Below are positions 1 to 8,700 of a DNA stretch of 59,184 nucleotides, in pieces; position 1 is the stretch's first letter, and every line of letters starts with the position of its first letter. The notes beneath the pieces were generated by a model that saw only the letters and a program-made list of their open reading frames with translations, did not search any database and was not told the origin of the DNA. Source of the DNA: Planctomycetota bacterium (GTDB lineage Bacteria; Planctomycetota; Phycisphaerae; SM23-33); NCBI GenBank assembly GCA_022705325.1, contig JAKJER010000039.1, forward strand, positions 1 through 59,184, given 5' to 3'. The translations under genes and the position numbers were made by a program.

Positions 1-113
1 CGCTGCGGATGCGACTGGACCCCATGGGCGTCCACTACGACGCCTCAGCCGTCCAACGGGCCGTCTTCGGCCAACTGGCCAGATGGCACCTTCTGGGAAC
101 TTACACACAATAG
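1..113 (+). CDS. C-terminal end of a truncated CDS (unidentified)
   Basis: An open frame enters from the left edge (first whole codon at nt 3) and stops at TAG 111-113. Only 36 residues are visible, ending in ...QLARWHLLGTYTQ. The codons are GC-rich in third position, as in the neighbours, so it is probably the tail of a real gene, but no family can be recognised. The 89 bases between its stop and the next start hold a TTGACA hexamer directly after the stop but no convincing -10 box. Confidence 0.35.
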   Translation, partial: LRMRLDPMGVHYDASAVQRAVFGQLARWHLLGTYTQ

Positions 114-202
114 TTGACAGCACCGTTGTGCGTTGACCCGTGGCAATCGCCCGCCTCAGGCGTTATTCTGGACGGACGCAAAACCCATTTGGAGACATCG
201 CC

Positions 203-3200
203 ATGCGTAGAACCCTGGTTTCGTGGATGGTCGTTCTGGTGCTTGCGGGCCTGGTGCTGGCCGCCCCGGCGGTGGTCGAGGGACCGCGGAAGATCCCCGT
301 GGCGGCCGAGGTGGACGTGGTCGTGGTCGGCGGGTCGACGGGGGCCGTCGCCGCCGCCGTCGCCGCCGCCAAGAGCGGGGCGACGGTCTTTCTGGCCGCC
401 CCGTACAACTATCTGGGCGAGGACATGACCGCCACGCTCCAGCTCTGGCTGGAAGAAGGCGAGACCCCGGCCACCCCGCTGGCCCAGAAGATGTTCGCTC
501 CACCCGCGGGCCAGCCGACGGCCGCCAACCGCGAAGACCTCATCCCCTTCAGCTACTCCAGCGACGTGCCCTCCAGCTCCAAGCACGCCGACACCAAGAC
601 GCCCTCCAAGCTGTTCGACGGCCTGGCCTCCAACGCCGCCCAGCAGAGCGTCCAGTATGACAGCGACGTGACGATCAGCCTGGACCTCAAGGCCCCGCAG
701 AAGGTCGACGCGGTGGCCGTGGTGCTCTACAACGCCCGCGACTACCAGGTCGAGAGCGTCACCGTTCAGACCAGCGCCGACAACAAGGCCTGGTCCGAGC
801 CCGCCACCGCCAAGGCCGACGCCGCCATGAGCGACGACATGGCCTCGCAGACGCTCCGTCTGCCGGTCAAGGGCGAGGCCATCCGCTACGTGCGCCTGGC
901 GGTCAAGCGCCGGGACGGCTCGATCCGCATCCTCCTGGGCGAGATCGAGGTGTACAAGCCGTCCGGCGAGAAGAAGCCCGCCCCGGTCGAGCCCGCCTAC
1001 GCCCTGCGGGCCACGCCGATGTCCATCAAGCGGGCACTGGACGATGCCCTGCTGGAGGCCAAGGTCTCCTTCCTCTACGGCTGCCTGGTCAGCGACGTTC
1101 TCCGCGACGCCGACGGCAAGGTCTGCGGGATCGTCATGGCCAACCGCGCCGGACGCCAGGCAATCGTGGCCAAGACCGTCATTGACGCGACCGAACGCTC
1201 GACGGTGGCCCGTCTGGCCGGGGCCCAGTTCCGCCCGTTCACGCCCGGCGAGTTGACGTTCAAGCGGGTGGTGATCGGCGGGGAGGCGGCCCAGGCCGCC
1301 CTCGACGCCGGGGCCAAGGTCCGCGAGATCGAGCCGCCGTTCAGCGGCTCTTCCGCGCCCCGCAAGCGGGCGGCCAGCGTGGCCGGCGGGGCGGGCAAGT
1401 CGTACCCCGTCCGCGAATACACCATCCGAATCAAGATGGACGACGCGACCTGCGCCTCGTGGGCCAAGGCCGACCAGATCGCCCGTGACCTCACTTACGT
1501 CGAGGGCCAGCAGTTCACCAGCGACACGACGCTCTGCGTCCCGCCCGACGCGGTCAAATCCGCCAGGCCCGCCAACGCGTGGACCAGCCCCGACGCCCTG
1601 GACCTGGGCGCCCTTCAGCCGGCCGGCGTGGAGCGGGTGTGGGTGCTCAACGGATGCGCGGACGTGCCTCGGGATGCGGCCGCCAGGCTGCTGCGCCCGC
1701 TGGCCCTGATGGACGTGGGGACTCGCGTGGGGCAGGCGGCGGCCGAGCAGGCCAAGGCGGCCGGGGCGGTCAAGTCGGCCATCCTGCCGGGCACGGACAA
1801 CGCCCCCGCGGGCAGCCTCCAGGTCCGCGAAATCCTCGAGGGCGTCCGCCCGGGCCAGGCGAGCAGGTACGTCTCGCAGAGCGAGCCCCGCACGCTGCCG
1901 GTGCTGGGCGAGTATGACGTGGTGGTGATCGGCGGGGGGACCAGCGGCGCACCGGCGGGCATCTCGGCTGGGCGACAGGGCGCGAAGGTGCTGGTGGTGG
2001 AGTTCCAGCACGGCCTGGGCGGGGTGGGCACGCTGGGAACGATCGCCAGCTACTACCACGGTTATCGGGGCGGGTTCACCGCCGAGGTGGAAGGCGGCAG
2101 CGCCCGCTGGGCGCCCGAGGCCCGCATGGAGTGGTGGCGCAAGGCCCTGCGGGTCGCGGGCGCGGACATTTGGTTCGGCTCGATCGGCTGCGGCGCGATC
2201 CTCCAGGACGGCCAGATCCGCGGCGCCGTCGTCGCCACCCCGCACGGGCGCGGTGCGGTGCTGGCCAAGGTCGTCATCGACGCCACCGGCAACGCCGACA
2301 TCGCGGCCGCCGCCGGGGCGCCCTGCGTCTACACCGACGACTCGGAACTCGCCAAGCAGGGCACCGGCCTGGCCCCGCGCACCCTCGGCGCCACCTACAC
2401 CAACACCGACTTCACCATCGTCGACGAGACCGACATCCTCGATGTCTGGCAGACGTTCGTGTACGCGAAGTACAAGTACCCCAAGGCGTTCGACGTGGCC
2501 AAGTTCATCGACACGCGCGAGCGGCGGACGATCCTGGGCGAGTTCTGGCTGACGATCTACGACCAGCTCACCAACCGCACGTACCCGGACACGATCGGCA
2601 TCTGCAAGACCAACTTCGACACGCACGGCTACACCGTGGACCCGCTGTTCGAGCTGTACACCCCGCCGAGCAGCCGGTCGGTCGTCACGAACATGCCGTA
2701 TCGCTGCCTGCTGCCCAAGGGCCTGGAAGGCATCCTGGTGGTGGGCCTGGGCGTGTCGGCCCACCGCGACGCCATCCCGCTGGTCCGCATGCAGCCCGAC
2801 GTGCAGAACGTGGGCTACGCGGCTGGGTGGGCGGCGGCCGCCGCCTCCAGGCTCGGCGGCAAGACGCGGGCGGTGGACCTCAAGCCCATGCAGAAGCACC
2901 TGGTGGAACTTGGCTGCGTGAGCGAGTCGGTCCTGAGCGACAAGGACTCCTTCCCGCTGAGCGACGAACAGGTGCAGAAGGCGGTCGAGTCGGCCCGCAA
3001 GGGCTACGAGGGGGCGGCTGTGCTGCTGTCGCACCGCGACCAGTCGCTGCCGCTGGTCCGCAAGGCCTACGAGCAGACCACCGACGACAAGGAGAAGCTG
3101 ATCTACGCCCACATCCTGGCGGTGATGGGCGACGCGACGGGCGCCCAGACGCTGCTGCACGCGGTCGAGAGTTCGCCCGGCTTCGACAAGGGCTGGCACT

Positions 3201-3667
3201 ACACCGGCATGGGGCAGTTCGGGCGGTCGATGAGCTACCTCGACGCGTACATGGTGGCCCTGGGGCGCCTGGGCGACCGCCGGGCCGTGCCCGTCCTGCT
3301 GGACAAGCTCAAGCTGCTCAAGGACGGCGACGAGTTCTCGCACGCTCGCGCCCTGGCCCTGGGCCTGGAGATGCTGGGCGATTCGCGGGCGGCCGGTCCG
3401 CTGGCTGAGGCCCTGACCCGCCCGAACATCGGCGGGCACGTCATCGCCGACATCGAGGAGGCGATCCGCCGCGGCGGGATCTCCAACCCCAACGACAACA
3501 CCGTCCGCGCCCAGGCCCTCCGCGAACTCATGCTCGGGCGGGCCCTGTTCCGCTGCGGCGACAAGGACGGTATCGGCCGGGCCATCCTCGAAAAGTACAG
3601 CAAGGACCTCCGCGGGCACCTCGCCCGCCACGCCGCCGCGGTGCTGAAGGAAAAGGACAAGAAGTAG
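203..3667 (+). CDS. Exported FAD-dependent oxidoreductase with two Rossmann domains
   Basis: About 1154 residues. The start at 203 is chosen because GGAG lies 8 bases upstream and the product then opens with a clean signal peptide (MRRTLVSWMVVLVLAGLVLA); an in-frame GTG at 140 would bury it. A first dinucleotide-binding motif VVVVGGSTGA is near residue 40. A discoidin (F5/8 type C)-like insert follows at about 115-250. A second, better FAD motif VVVIGGGTSGAPAG starts near 572, followed by GLGGVGTLG, typical of the planctomycete 'FAD-dependent oxidoreductase' (FAD_oxidored, PF12831) family. The last 230 residues look like helical HEAT-type repeats. It probably oxidises a sugar or polyol outside the cytoplasm and is followed by a symporter and a sugar isomerase. 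Substrate unknown. Confidence 0.8.
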   Translation: MRRTLVSWMVVLVLAGLVLAAPAVVEGPRKIPVAAEVDVVVVGGSTGAVAAAVAAAKSGATVFLAAPYNYLGEDMTATLQLWLEEGETPATPLAQKMFAPPAGQPTAANREDLIPFSYSSDVPSSSKHADTKTPSKLFDGLASNAAQQSVQYDSDVTISLDLKAPQKVDAVAVVLYNARDYQVESVTVQTSADNKAWSEPATAKADAAMSDDMASQTLRLPVKGEAIRYVRLAVKRRDGSIRILLGEIEVYKPSGEKKPAPVEPAYALRATPMSIKRALDDALLEAKVSFLYGCLVSDVLRDADGKVCGIVMANRAGRQAIVAKTVIDATERSTVARLAGAQFRPFTPGELTFKRVVIGGEAAQAALDAGAKVREIEPPFSGSSAPRKRAASVAGGAGKSYPVREYTIRIKMDDATCASWAKADQIARDLTYVEGQQFTSDTTLCVPPDAVKSARPANAWTSPDALDLGALQPAGVERVWVLNGCADVPRDAAARLLRPLALMDVGTRVGQAAAEQAKAAGAVKSAILPGTDNAPAGSLQVREILEGVRPGQASRYVSQSEPRTLPVLGEYDVVVIGGGTSGAPAGISAGRQGAKVLVVEFQHGLGGVGTLGTIASYYHGYRGGFTAEVEGGSARWAPEARMEWWRKALRVAGADIWFGSIGCGAILQDGQIRGAVVATPHGRGAVLAKVVIDATGNADIAAAAGAPCVYTDDSELAKQGTGLAPRTLGATYTNTDFTIVDETDILDVWQTFVYAKYKYPKAFDVAKFIDTRERRTILGEFWLTIYDQLTNRTYPDTIGICKTNFDTHGYTVDPLFELYTPPSSRSVVTNMPYRCLLPKGLEGILVVGLGVSAHRDAIPLVRMQPDVQNVGYAAGWAAAAASRLGGKTRAVDLKPMQKHLVELGCVSESVLSDKDSFPLSDEQVQKAVESARKGYEGAAVLLSHRDQSLPLVRKAYEQTTDDKEKLIYAHILAVMGDATGAQTLLHAVESSPGFDKGWHYTGMGQFGRSMSYLDAYMVALGRLGDRRAVPVLLDKLKLLKDGDEFSHARALALGLEMLGDSRAAGPLAEALTRPNIGGHVIADIEEAIRRGGISNPNDNTVRAQALRELMLGRALFRCGDKDGIGRAILEKYSKDLRGHLARHAAAVLKEKDKK

Positions 3668-3717
3668 GCCCGAGGAAGAAGGGACCAGGGCTTAGGGAAT
3701 AGGGATTGGAGTATAGA

Positions 3718-3771
3718 AGCTGTGGGACCTATGGGAAGCGACGATCCGCTCCGATAGGTCCCACGGCTTTT
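3718..3771 (+). terminator. Strong hairpin terminator after the FAD oxidoreductase
   Basis: A 15-bp stem (3718-3732 with 3754-3768, core GTGGGACCTAT/ATAGGTCCCAC, one G-U pair) is capped by a partly paired GGAAGCG/CGCTCC loop and followed by TTTT (3768-3771). It lies 50 bases past the stop codon, so the next gene probably has its own promoter. Confidence 0.7.
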
Positions 3772-3868
3772 CATGGGTCCCATAAGACTCATAAGACCCA
3801 GTAAGACCCATTCCGCAGTCCTCCGGAGGCGGCTTGCGGACGGCTGGGCGGGAGGGTATGAAGAGGGC

Positions 3869-5374
3869 ATGGGTTCGCTGAACTACCTCGACTGGACGAT
3901 CTTCGCCGGCTATCTGGCGGTGGTCTTCGTCGTGGGCATGTGGTTCGCGCGGCGCCAGCACTCCAACGAGGACTATTTCGTCGGCGGGCGGAGCATGTTC
4001 TGGCTGGCCGTCGGGATGTCGCTGTTTGCCACAGGGTTCAGTTCGGTCTCCTTCCTGGCCCTGCCGCGCGAGGCCGCCTTCGAGGACTACCACTTCCTGG
4101 TCACGCTGCTGATGATCCCGCTGATCGTCACGCCGATCCTGTGGTGGCTGGTCGTGCCGCTGCTGATCGAGCTGAAGGTCACGAGCCTCTACGAGTACCT
4201 GGAGATCCGCTTCAACCGCACGCTTCGCCGGCTGGGCACGCTGCTGTTCGCGGGCTACGCCATCGGCTGGATGGGCAGCGCCCTCTACGCGACCGGCATG
4301 ATCCTCCAGAGCATGCTGGGCCTGACGGCCGTCCAGTTCAACCTCATGCTGGTGGGCCTGGGCGCGTTCGCCATCTTCTACACAGCCGTCGGCGGCATGC
4401 AGGCGGTCGTCTGGACGGACGTGCTCCAGGGCGCCACGCTGGCCGGCAGCATGCTCATCCTGCTGCTGCTGGCCGTCGGCTACGTCGACGGCGGCTGGTC
4501 GTCGGTGTGGCGGATCGGATGGGAGCACCGGAAGTTCGACATGTTCAACATGACCCTGGACTTCAGCCAGCGCCGGAGCTTCCAGGCGGCCATGGGATTC
4601 GCGCTGTGCATGTACCTGCCCGGCTACGTGGCGTCGCAGGTGACGGTGCAGCGGTACGTGAGCGTCAGCAATCTGCGGGCCGCCCGGCGGGCCCTGGCGC
4701 TGAACGCGGTGGCCACGCCCCTGGTGGGCCTGCTGTTCTTCGTGGTCGGCTCCACGCTGTTCGCGTACTACAATCAGCCGGGGGCGCCCGGGCTGCCGGA
4801 AGTGGGCGCGGGCAAGGTCCTCCAGCGGGCCGACCAGATCCTCCCGCATTTCGTGGCTACCGTCCTGCCCAAGGTGGGCCTCAGCGGGCTGCTGCTGGCG
4901 GGGCTGTTCGCAGCCGCCATGAGCACGATCGACAGCGGCATCAACAGCCTGACGGCCGTTGTCGTCTATGACTGGCTCTCGGGGCGCAAGCTCCCCGTTC
5001 GCGTCAGCCGGGTGCTGTCGGTGGTCTTCGGGGCGGCCGTGGTCGGCGCGGCGCTGCTGGCGCCGCTGCTGGCCGACAACGTCATCGGGATCATCACCAA
5101 GATCGCCGGCATCTTCCTGGGGCTGCTGTTGGGCGTGTTCCTGCTGGGCATGTTGGCGCCCAGGGCGAATACGGGCGGCGCATTCATCGGGCTGGCTGCG
5201 GCTGGGGCGTGCCTGGCGGCGGCCTGGGCGTGGAGCAGCATCCCGCTGTGGTGGTACGGTGCGGTCACCACCGTGCCCACGTTCGTGGTGGGCCTGATCG
5301 CCAGCTACGCCTTCGCGCCGCCCACGCGCGACCAGCGCCGCGGGCTGGCCCTGTGGCTTCAGCGCAAGACGTGA
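3869..5374 (+). CDS. Sodium:solute symporter (SSS/SLC5 family)
   Basis: About 501 residues with roughly 13 hydrophobic segments. The start at 3869 gives the usual SSS N terminus (LDWTIFAGYLAVVFVVGMWFARRQ followed by the NEDYFVGGRSMFW motif); upstream in-frame ATGs only add a charged stretch. The family couples Na+ inflow to uptake of sugars, acids or amino acids. The segment AAMSTIDSGINSLTAVVVYDW near residue 350 is the conserved SSS core helix. It sits between an exported oxidoreductase and a fucose/arabinose-isomerase-like enzyme, so a monosaccharide or its oxidised form is the likely cargo (inference). Confidence 0.85.
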   Translation: MGSLNYLDWTIFAGYLAVVFVVGMWFARRQHSNEDYFVGGRSMFWLAVGMSLFATGFSSVSFLALPREAAFEDYHFLVTLLMIPLIVTPILWWLVVPLLIELKVTSLYEYLEIRFNRTLRRLGTLLFAGYAIGWMGSALYATGMILQSMLGLTAVQFNLMLVGLGAFAIFYTAVGGMQAVVWTDVLQGATLAGSMLILLLLAVGYVDGGWSSVWRIGWEHRKFDMFNMTLDFSQRRSFQAAMGFALCMYLPGYVASQVTVQRYVSVSNLRAARRALALNAVATPLVGLLFFVVGSTLFAYYNQPGAPGLPEVGAGKVLQRADQILPHFVATVLPKVGLSGLLLAGLFAAAMSTIDSGINSLTAVVVYDWLSGRKLPVRVSRVLSVVFGAAVVGAALLAPLLADNVIGIITKIAGIFLGLLLGVFLLGMLAPRANTGGAFIGLAAAGACLAAAWAWSSIPLWWYGAVTTVPTFVVGLIASYAFAPPTRDQRRGLALWLQRKT

Positions 5375-5446
5375 CGCCGGCGGGCGCCCGGGCTGCGACC
5401 GCGGCAGTGGACATGTTCGGCCCGATCACGAGAACAGAGAGACAAC

Positions 5447-6928
5447 ATGGAACCTGGCAACCCTCCTGACCGTTCCGCGGTTCGCGTCCCGCGGCGCAAG
5501 CCGCGAAGGGCCAACGTGGGGATCTTCAGCGTCGGCCACTACGCCTACTGGAAGCAGTTCCCCGGCCTGCTGGACGAGATGCGCCGCAAGAGCGACGTGC
5601 TGGTCCGGAAGGTCCGTGCCTGCGGCGTGGAGGTGAGCGACTTCGGCCTGGTCGACGACGCCAAAGGAGCGTATGCCCTGGCGCCTCGCCTGAAGGCGGC
5701 CGACCTGGACCTGATCTTCTGCGACATGGTGACGTACGCCACGAGTTCGACCTTCGCCGCCGTCATCCGCAACGTGGACGTGCCGATCGTGCTGGTGGCC
5801 TTGCAGCCGCTGGCGGCCATGGACTACTCGCGGGCGTCGACCTACATGCAGTTGTGCAACGACGACTTCTGCTCCGTGCCGGAGTTCACCGGAGTGGCCG
5901 TAAGGATGGGCAAGCGCCCGCCCGAGGTGATCCTGGGCACGTTGCAGGACGACCCCCAGGCCGACGCCGAGTTGGCCCGCTGGTGCGACATCGCCAAGGT
6001 CCTTCACGACCTGAGGCGGGCGCGGATCGGGCATTTCGGGCACGTGCTGGAGTCGATGCTCGACATGCACACCGATCCGACGGCCGTCACGGCGGCCTTC
6101 GGCTGCCACGTCGTCCAGACCGAGGCCGACGACCTGCTGCGGCTGGATCGAAGCGTGACGCCCGAAGAGATCGAGGCCAAGAAGGCCCAGATCCTGGACA
6201 TGTTCGACGCGCCCGACCCCGGCAGCGACCCGATCACGCGGAAGCTGACCGACGAGGACCTGCGTGCGGCCGCCCGGGCGGCGGTGGCCCTGGACAAGTT
6301 CGTCGCCCAGTACGACCTGGACGGTCTGGCCTACTACTACGAGGGCGAGCCGGACAGCCCGACGCGGCGCCTGGTCACGAATCTCATCGTGGGCAACTCG
6401 CTGCTGACGGCGGCGGGCTTTCCGATGTGCGGCGAGTCGGACCTCAAGACGTGCCTGGCGATGCTCATCATGGACCGCCTGGACATCGGCGGCAGCTTCG
6501 CCGAGTTTCACCCCATCGACTTTGACGAGGGGTTCGTGCTGGTCGGGCACGACGGGCCGCACCACCTGAACATCGCCGACCGCCGCCCCGTGCTGCGAAG
6601 CCTGGACCGCTACCACGGCAAGCCCGGCTCCGGGGCCAGCGTGGAATTCAAGATCAGGGAGGGGCCCATCACCATGCTCAGCATCAGCCAGACGTTCGAC
6701 GGCCGCTTTAAGTTCGTCGTGGCCGAGGGCGAATCCGTGGCCGGCCCGGTCCCAGCCACCGGGAACACCAACACCCGCGGTTTTTTCAAGCCCGACGTGC
6801 GCACGTTCCTCAAGCGGTGGGTCGCCCAGGGCCCGACCCATCACTTCGCGTTGGGGGTCGGCCACCGCGCCGAGTGCATCCGGAAGATCGCGGACATCCT
6901 CGACGTGCCCTGCGCCGTCGTGGGATGA
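5447..6928 (+). CDS. L-fucose/L-arabinose isomerase-like sugar isomerase
   Basis: 493 residues. The opening VGIFSVGHYAYWKQFPGL and the central LYxxNDDFCSVPEFTGVAVRMG-type region, followed by GHFGHVLESMLDMHTD, match the AraA/FucI-like isomerase superfamily. In these enzymes two Glu and two His bind Mn2+ and catalyse aldose-ketose isomerisation; candidate ligands include the Glu in CGESDLKT and the His in EFHPIDF. AGAGAG precedes the ATG. It follows the symporter by 72 bases and probably handles the imported sugar in the cytoplasm. Exact sugar specificity cannot be read from the sequence. Confidence 0.75.
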   Translation: MEPGNPPDRSAVRVPRRKPRRANVGIFSVGHYAYWKQFPGLLDEMRRKSDVLVRKVRACGVEVSDFGLVDDAKGAYALAPRLKAADLDLIFCDMVTYATSSTFAAVIRNVDVPIVLVALQPLAAMDYSRASTYMQLCNDDFCSVPEFTGVAVRMGKRPPEVILGTLQDDPQADAELARWCDIAKVLHDLRRARIGHFGHVLESMLDMHTDPTAVTAAFGCHVVQTEADDLLRLDRSVTPEEIEAKKAQILDMFDAPDPGSDPITRKLTDEDLRAAARAAVALDKFVAQYDLDGLAYYYEGEPDSPTRRLVTNLIVGNSLLTAAGFPMCGESDLKTCLAMLIMDRLDIGGSFAEFHPIDFDEGFVLVGHDGPHHLNIADRRPVLRSLDRYHGKPGSGASVEFKIREGPITMLSISQTFDGRFKFVVAEGESVAGPVPATGNTNTRGFFKPDVRTFLKRWVAQGPTHHFALGVGHRAECIRKIADILDVPCAVVG

Positions 6929-6997
6929 GGCCGAATCGCCGGCACCGGCAGACTCGCACTGCCGTCCCCGACGGGTCTGAGAATGGTGAAACGAGAA

Positions 6998-7024
6998 CGG
7001 GGCTGCCCATGGCGGGCAGCCCCG
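6998..7024. terminator. Hairpin between convergent genes
   Basis: An 11-bp GC-rich inverted repeat (C + GGGGCTGCCC, loop of 5, GGGCAGCCCC + G) lies between the stops of the isomerase (+) and the small secreted protein (-). There is no T-tract, so its use as a bidirectional terminator is inferred from position. Confidence 0.5.
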
Positions 7025-7052
7025 GTTGCCTGCGAATCCAAAGCGGATGCGC

Positions 7053-7556
7053 TTAATCCACTTCCTCTGGCCATTCGTAGGTGATGGCCACCGACTCGGA
7101 CCACGGATGATTCTGCGGGCCGGCCTTCTTGCCGGGGTTCATGGCCTTCACGTGGACCATGCCTTCCAGGCTGATGCTGAGGATCGCTTTGGGGTCGGCG
7201 CCGGCGGCGACCAGGGCGTCTTCAATGGCCTGGGCGATATCCAGCGCGCCCGCGACGGTCGTCGTGGGGGGATCGGTCGGCTCGGGTTGCGGAACGCTCA
7301 CGCAGGCCTTCACCTTGATGGGGAACTCGGTGGTGCCATCGCTGGCCACGCCGACCAGGCAGGCCTCCAGGGAGTACTTCGTGGCGCCGGGGACGGCGGT
7401 CCACGTGCACGTGATGATGGTCCCATCCACCGTGGCGGTCAGGTTCTCCGGTGCCGGCAGCGGTCCATCGCCCTTGGGGCCTTGCGGGCCCTTGGGGCCG
7501 GCCAGCACGAACGAGACCAGCAGCAGCGGGACGATAACCAGGACAACCTTCTTCAT
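7053..7556 (-). CDS. Small secreted protein, collagen-like stub plus fibronectin-III-like domain
   Basis: 167 residues. Start at 7556, with AAAGGAG seven bases upstream. The signal peptide MKKVVLVIVPLLLVSFVLA is followed by GPKGPQGPKGDGP, a short collagen-like run. Then comes APENLTATVDGTIITCTWT...ATKYSLEACL, which reads like a fibronectin type III strand pattern. The tail (AMNPGKKAGPQ...AITYEWPEEVD) is unassigned. Exported; role unknown. It is transcribed divergently from the motor-like gene pair. Confidence 0.6.
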   Translation of the reverse strand: MKKVVLVIVPLLLVSFVLAGPKGPQGPKGDGPLPAPENLTATVDGTIITCTWTAVPGATKYSLEACLVGVASDGTTEFPIKVKACVSVPQPEPTDPPTTTVAGALDIAQAIEDALVAAGADPKAILSISLEGMVHVKAMNPGKKAGPQNHPWSESVAITYEWPEEVD

Positions 7557-7932
7557 GTTGCGCTCCTTTGTTGGGGGGGCAGATAGTTGGGAACAAGAAC
7601 GGATCGCGTCTGACAACGGTGCGGCTGGTTCTTTGCGGCAAGACCCTCGGCTGTCCTTTCCGCACGCGCGGGGTTCCGTGGCGTTCTCTCCGCCGGCCTG
7701 TCCGGCCGGCCCGCCGATGCGCGTGCTGCGGCCCAATACGCTACGTCAAGCGGGACAAGAGGGCATCGGGTCTAACCCGGAGAGCGGCGTCGGGGTTTTC
7801 CCAGAGGCACGTCGTGCGTCCGACGCGGCGCAATGTTCTTGATCGCCCGCCGGGCAAACGGTTAGATGTAGAGAGCGTTTGGGGGGCCAGGCGCAGGCGG
7901 CGCCGGGCTTGTAGACCAGGCGGAGACTGGCG
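7557..7932. other. Divergent intergenic region, 376 bp, no gene seen
   Basis: It separates the minus-strand secreted protein from the plus-strand motor pair. It contains short GC-rich palindromes (for example CCGGCCTGTCCGGCCGG near 7694-7712) and the promoter described separately at 7839-7867. No frame has convincing codon use or a ribosome-binding site. Confidence 0.5.
7839..7867 (+). promoter_or_regulatory. Candidate sigma-70-type promoter for the motor-like pair
   Basis: TTGATC (7839-7844), a 17-base spacer and TTAGAT (7862-7867). The predicted start of transcription near 7874 leaves a leader of about 60 bases before the ATG at 7933. Confidence 0.45.
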
Positions 7933-8700
7933 ATGCATTGGCTGTCGAATCATTCCGTGGACTTCATCATCCTGCTGGCGGCCGTGCACGTGCTGCTGTT
8001 CGGCTTCTTATGCCTGTACCGCCTGCGCGAGGTCCGGCGCCTCCGCAGCTACCTGCTGGACGTGCTGGGCACGCGTTTCCGCCGCACCAGCGACGACCCC
8101 GACCGCACCGTGGACGAGGCGATCGACAGCTTCTTTCACGACGTGCACGACGTGCTGGCCGGGCGGCCCGTCCAGGAGCGGCGCGAGCTGTGCGAGCGGC
8201 TGCTGACCAAGGACGAGGACCGCAAGTACCTCCGCAAGCGGTGGTTCGAGACGCTCTACAGCATCGCCCGCACGATGATCGAGGCCTACCCGCTGGCGGG
8301 GATCCTGGGGACGGTGCTGGCGATCGGCGTGGGCCTGGAGGCCCCGCGGATGAGCCTGCTGACTCCGCCCGCCGGAGCGCCGGCCGCCCAGGTGACGACG
8401 GCCCCGGCGGACGCAACCGACAGCGACGACGCCCGCGGCGTCGACGTCATCCGCGCCGCCCAGAACATCGTCGAGCAGTTCAAGAACGCCATCTGGTCCA
8501 CGGTGTACGGCCTGGGGTTCGGGCTGATCTTCATGCTCTTCAACGCCGCCGTCGAGCCGGGCTTCGAACGCCTGTCCGAGCACCAGTCCGCCGTCCGCGA
8601 GACCATCCGCACGGCCAAGAAGCTCTTGTACGCGCCGCAGGACAACGGCGCGACGAACGGAAACGGCAACGGGAACGTTGAAGGCGGTGACCGGGCATGA
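7933..8700 (+). CDS. MotA/TolQ/ExbB-like proton-channel protein
   Basis: 255 residues. One N-terminal membrane helix (about 10-29) is followed by a 90-residue charged cytoplasmic segment. The paired TM2 (AYPLAGILGTVLAIGVGL, 118-135) and TM3 (KNAIWSTVYGLGFGLIFMLF, 184-203) show the family pattern PLAGILGTV ... AIxSTxxGLGF. In ExbB, TolQ and MotA these helices form the pentameric proton-driven channel. A Thr/Pro/Ala-rich loop of about 40 residues lies between TM2 and TM3, and the C terminus is Asn/Gly-rich. The stop overlaps the next ATG (ATGA), so the two proteins are translationally coupled. Confidence 0.7.
   Translation: MHWLSNHSVDFIILLAAVHVLLFGFLCLYRLREVRRLRSYLLDVLGTRFRRTSDDPDRTVDEAIDSFFHDVHDVLAGRPVQERRELCERLLTKDEDRKYLRKRWFETLYSIARTMIEAYPLAGILGTVLAIGVGLEAPRMSLLTPPAGAPAAQVTTAPADATDSDDARGVDVIRAAQNIVEQFKNAIWSTVYGLGFGLIFMLFNAAVEPGFERLSEHQSAVRETIRTAKKLLYAPQDNGATNGNGNGNVEGGDRA

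Noticed and set aside
101..3631. A 1176-codon open frame antisense to the FAD oxidoreductase
   Set aside because: It mirrors the sense gene, which has a signal peptide, ribosome-binding site and FAD motifs. The antisense product is rich in Arg/Gly/Ala/Val/Asp with no motif, as expected opposite a high-GC gene.
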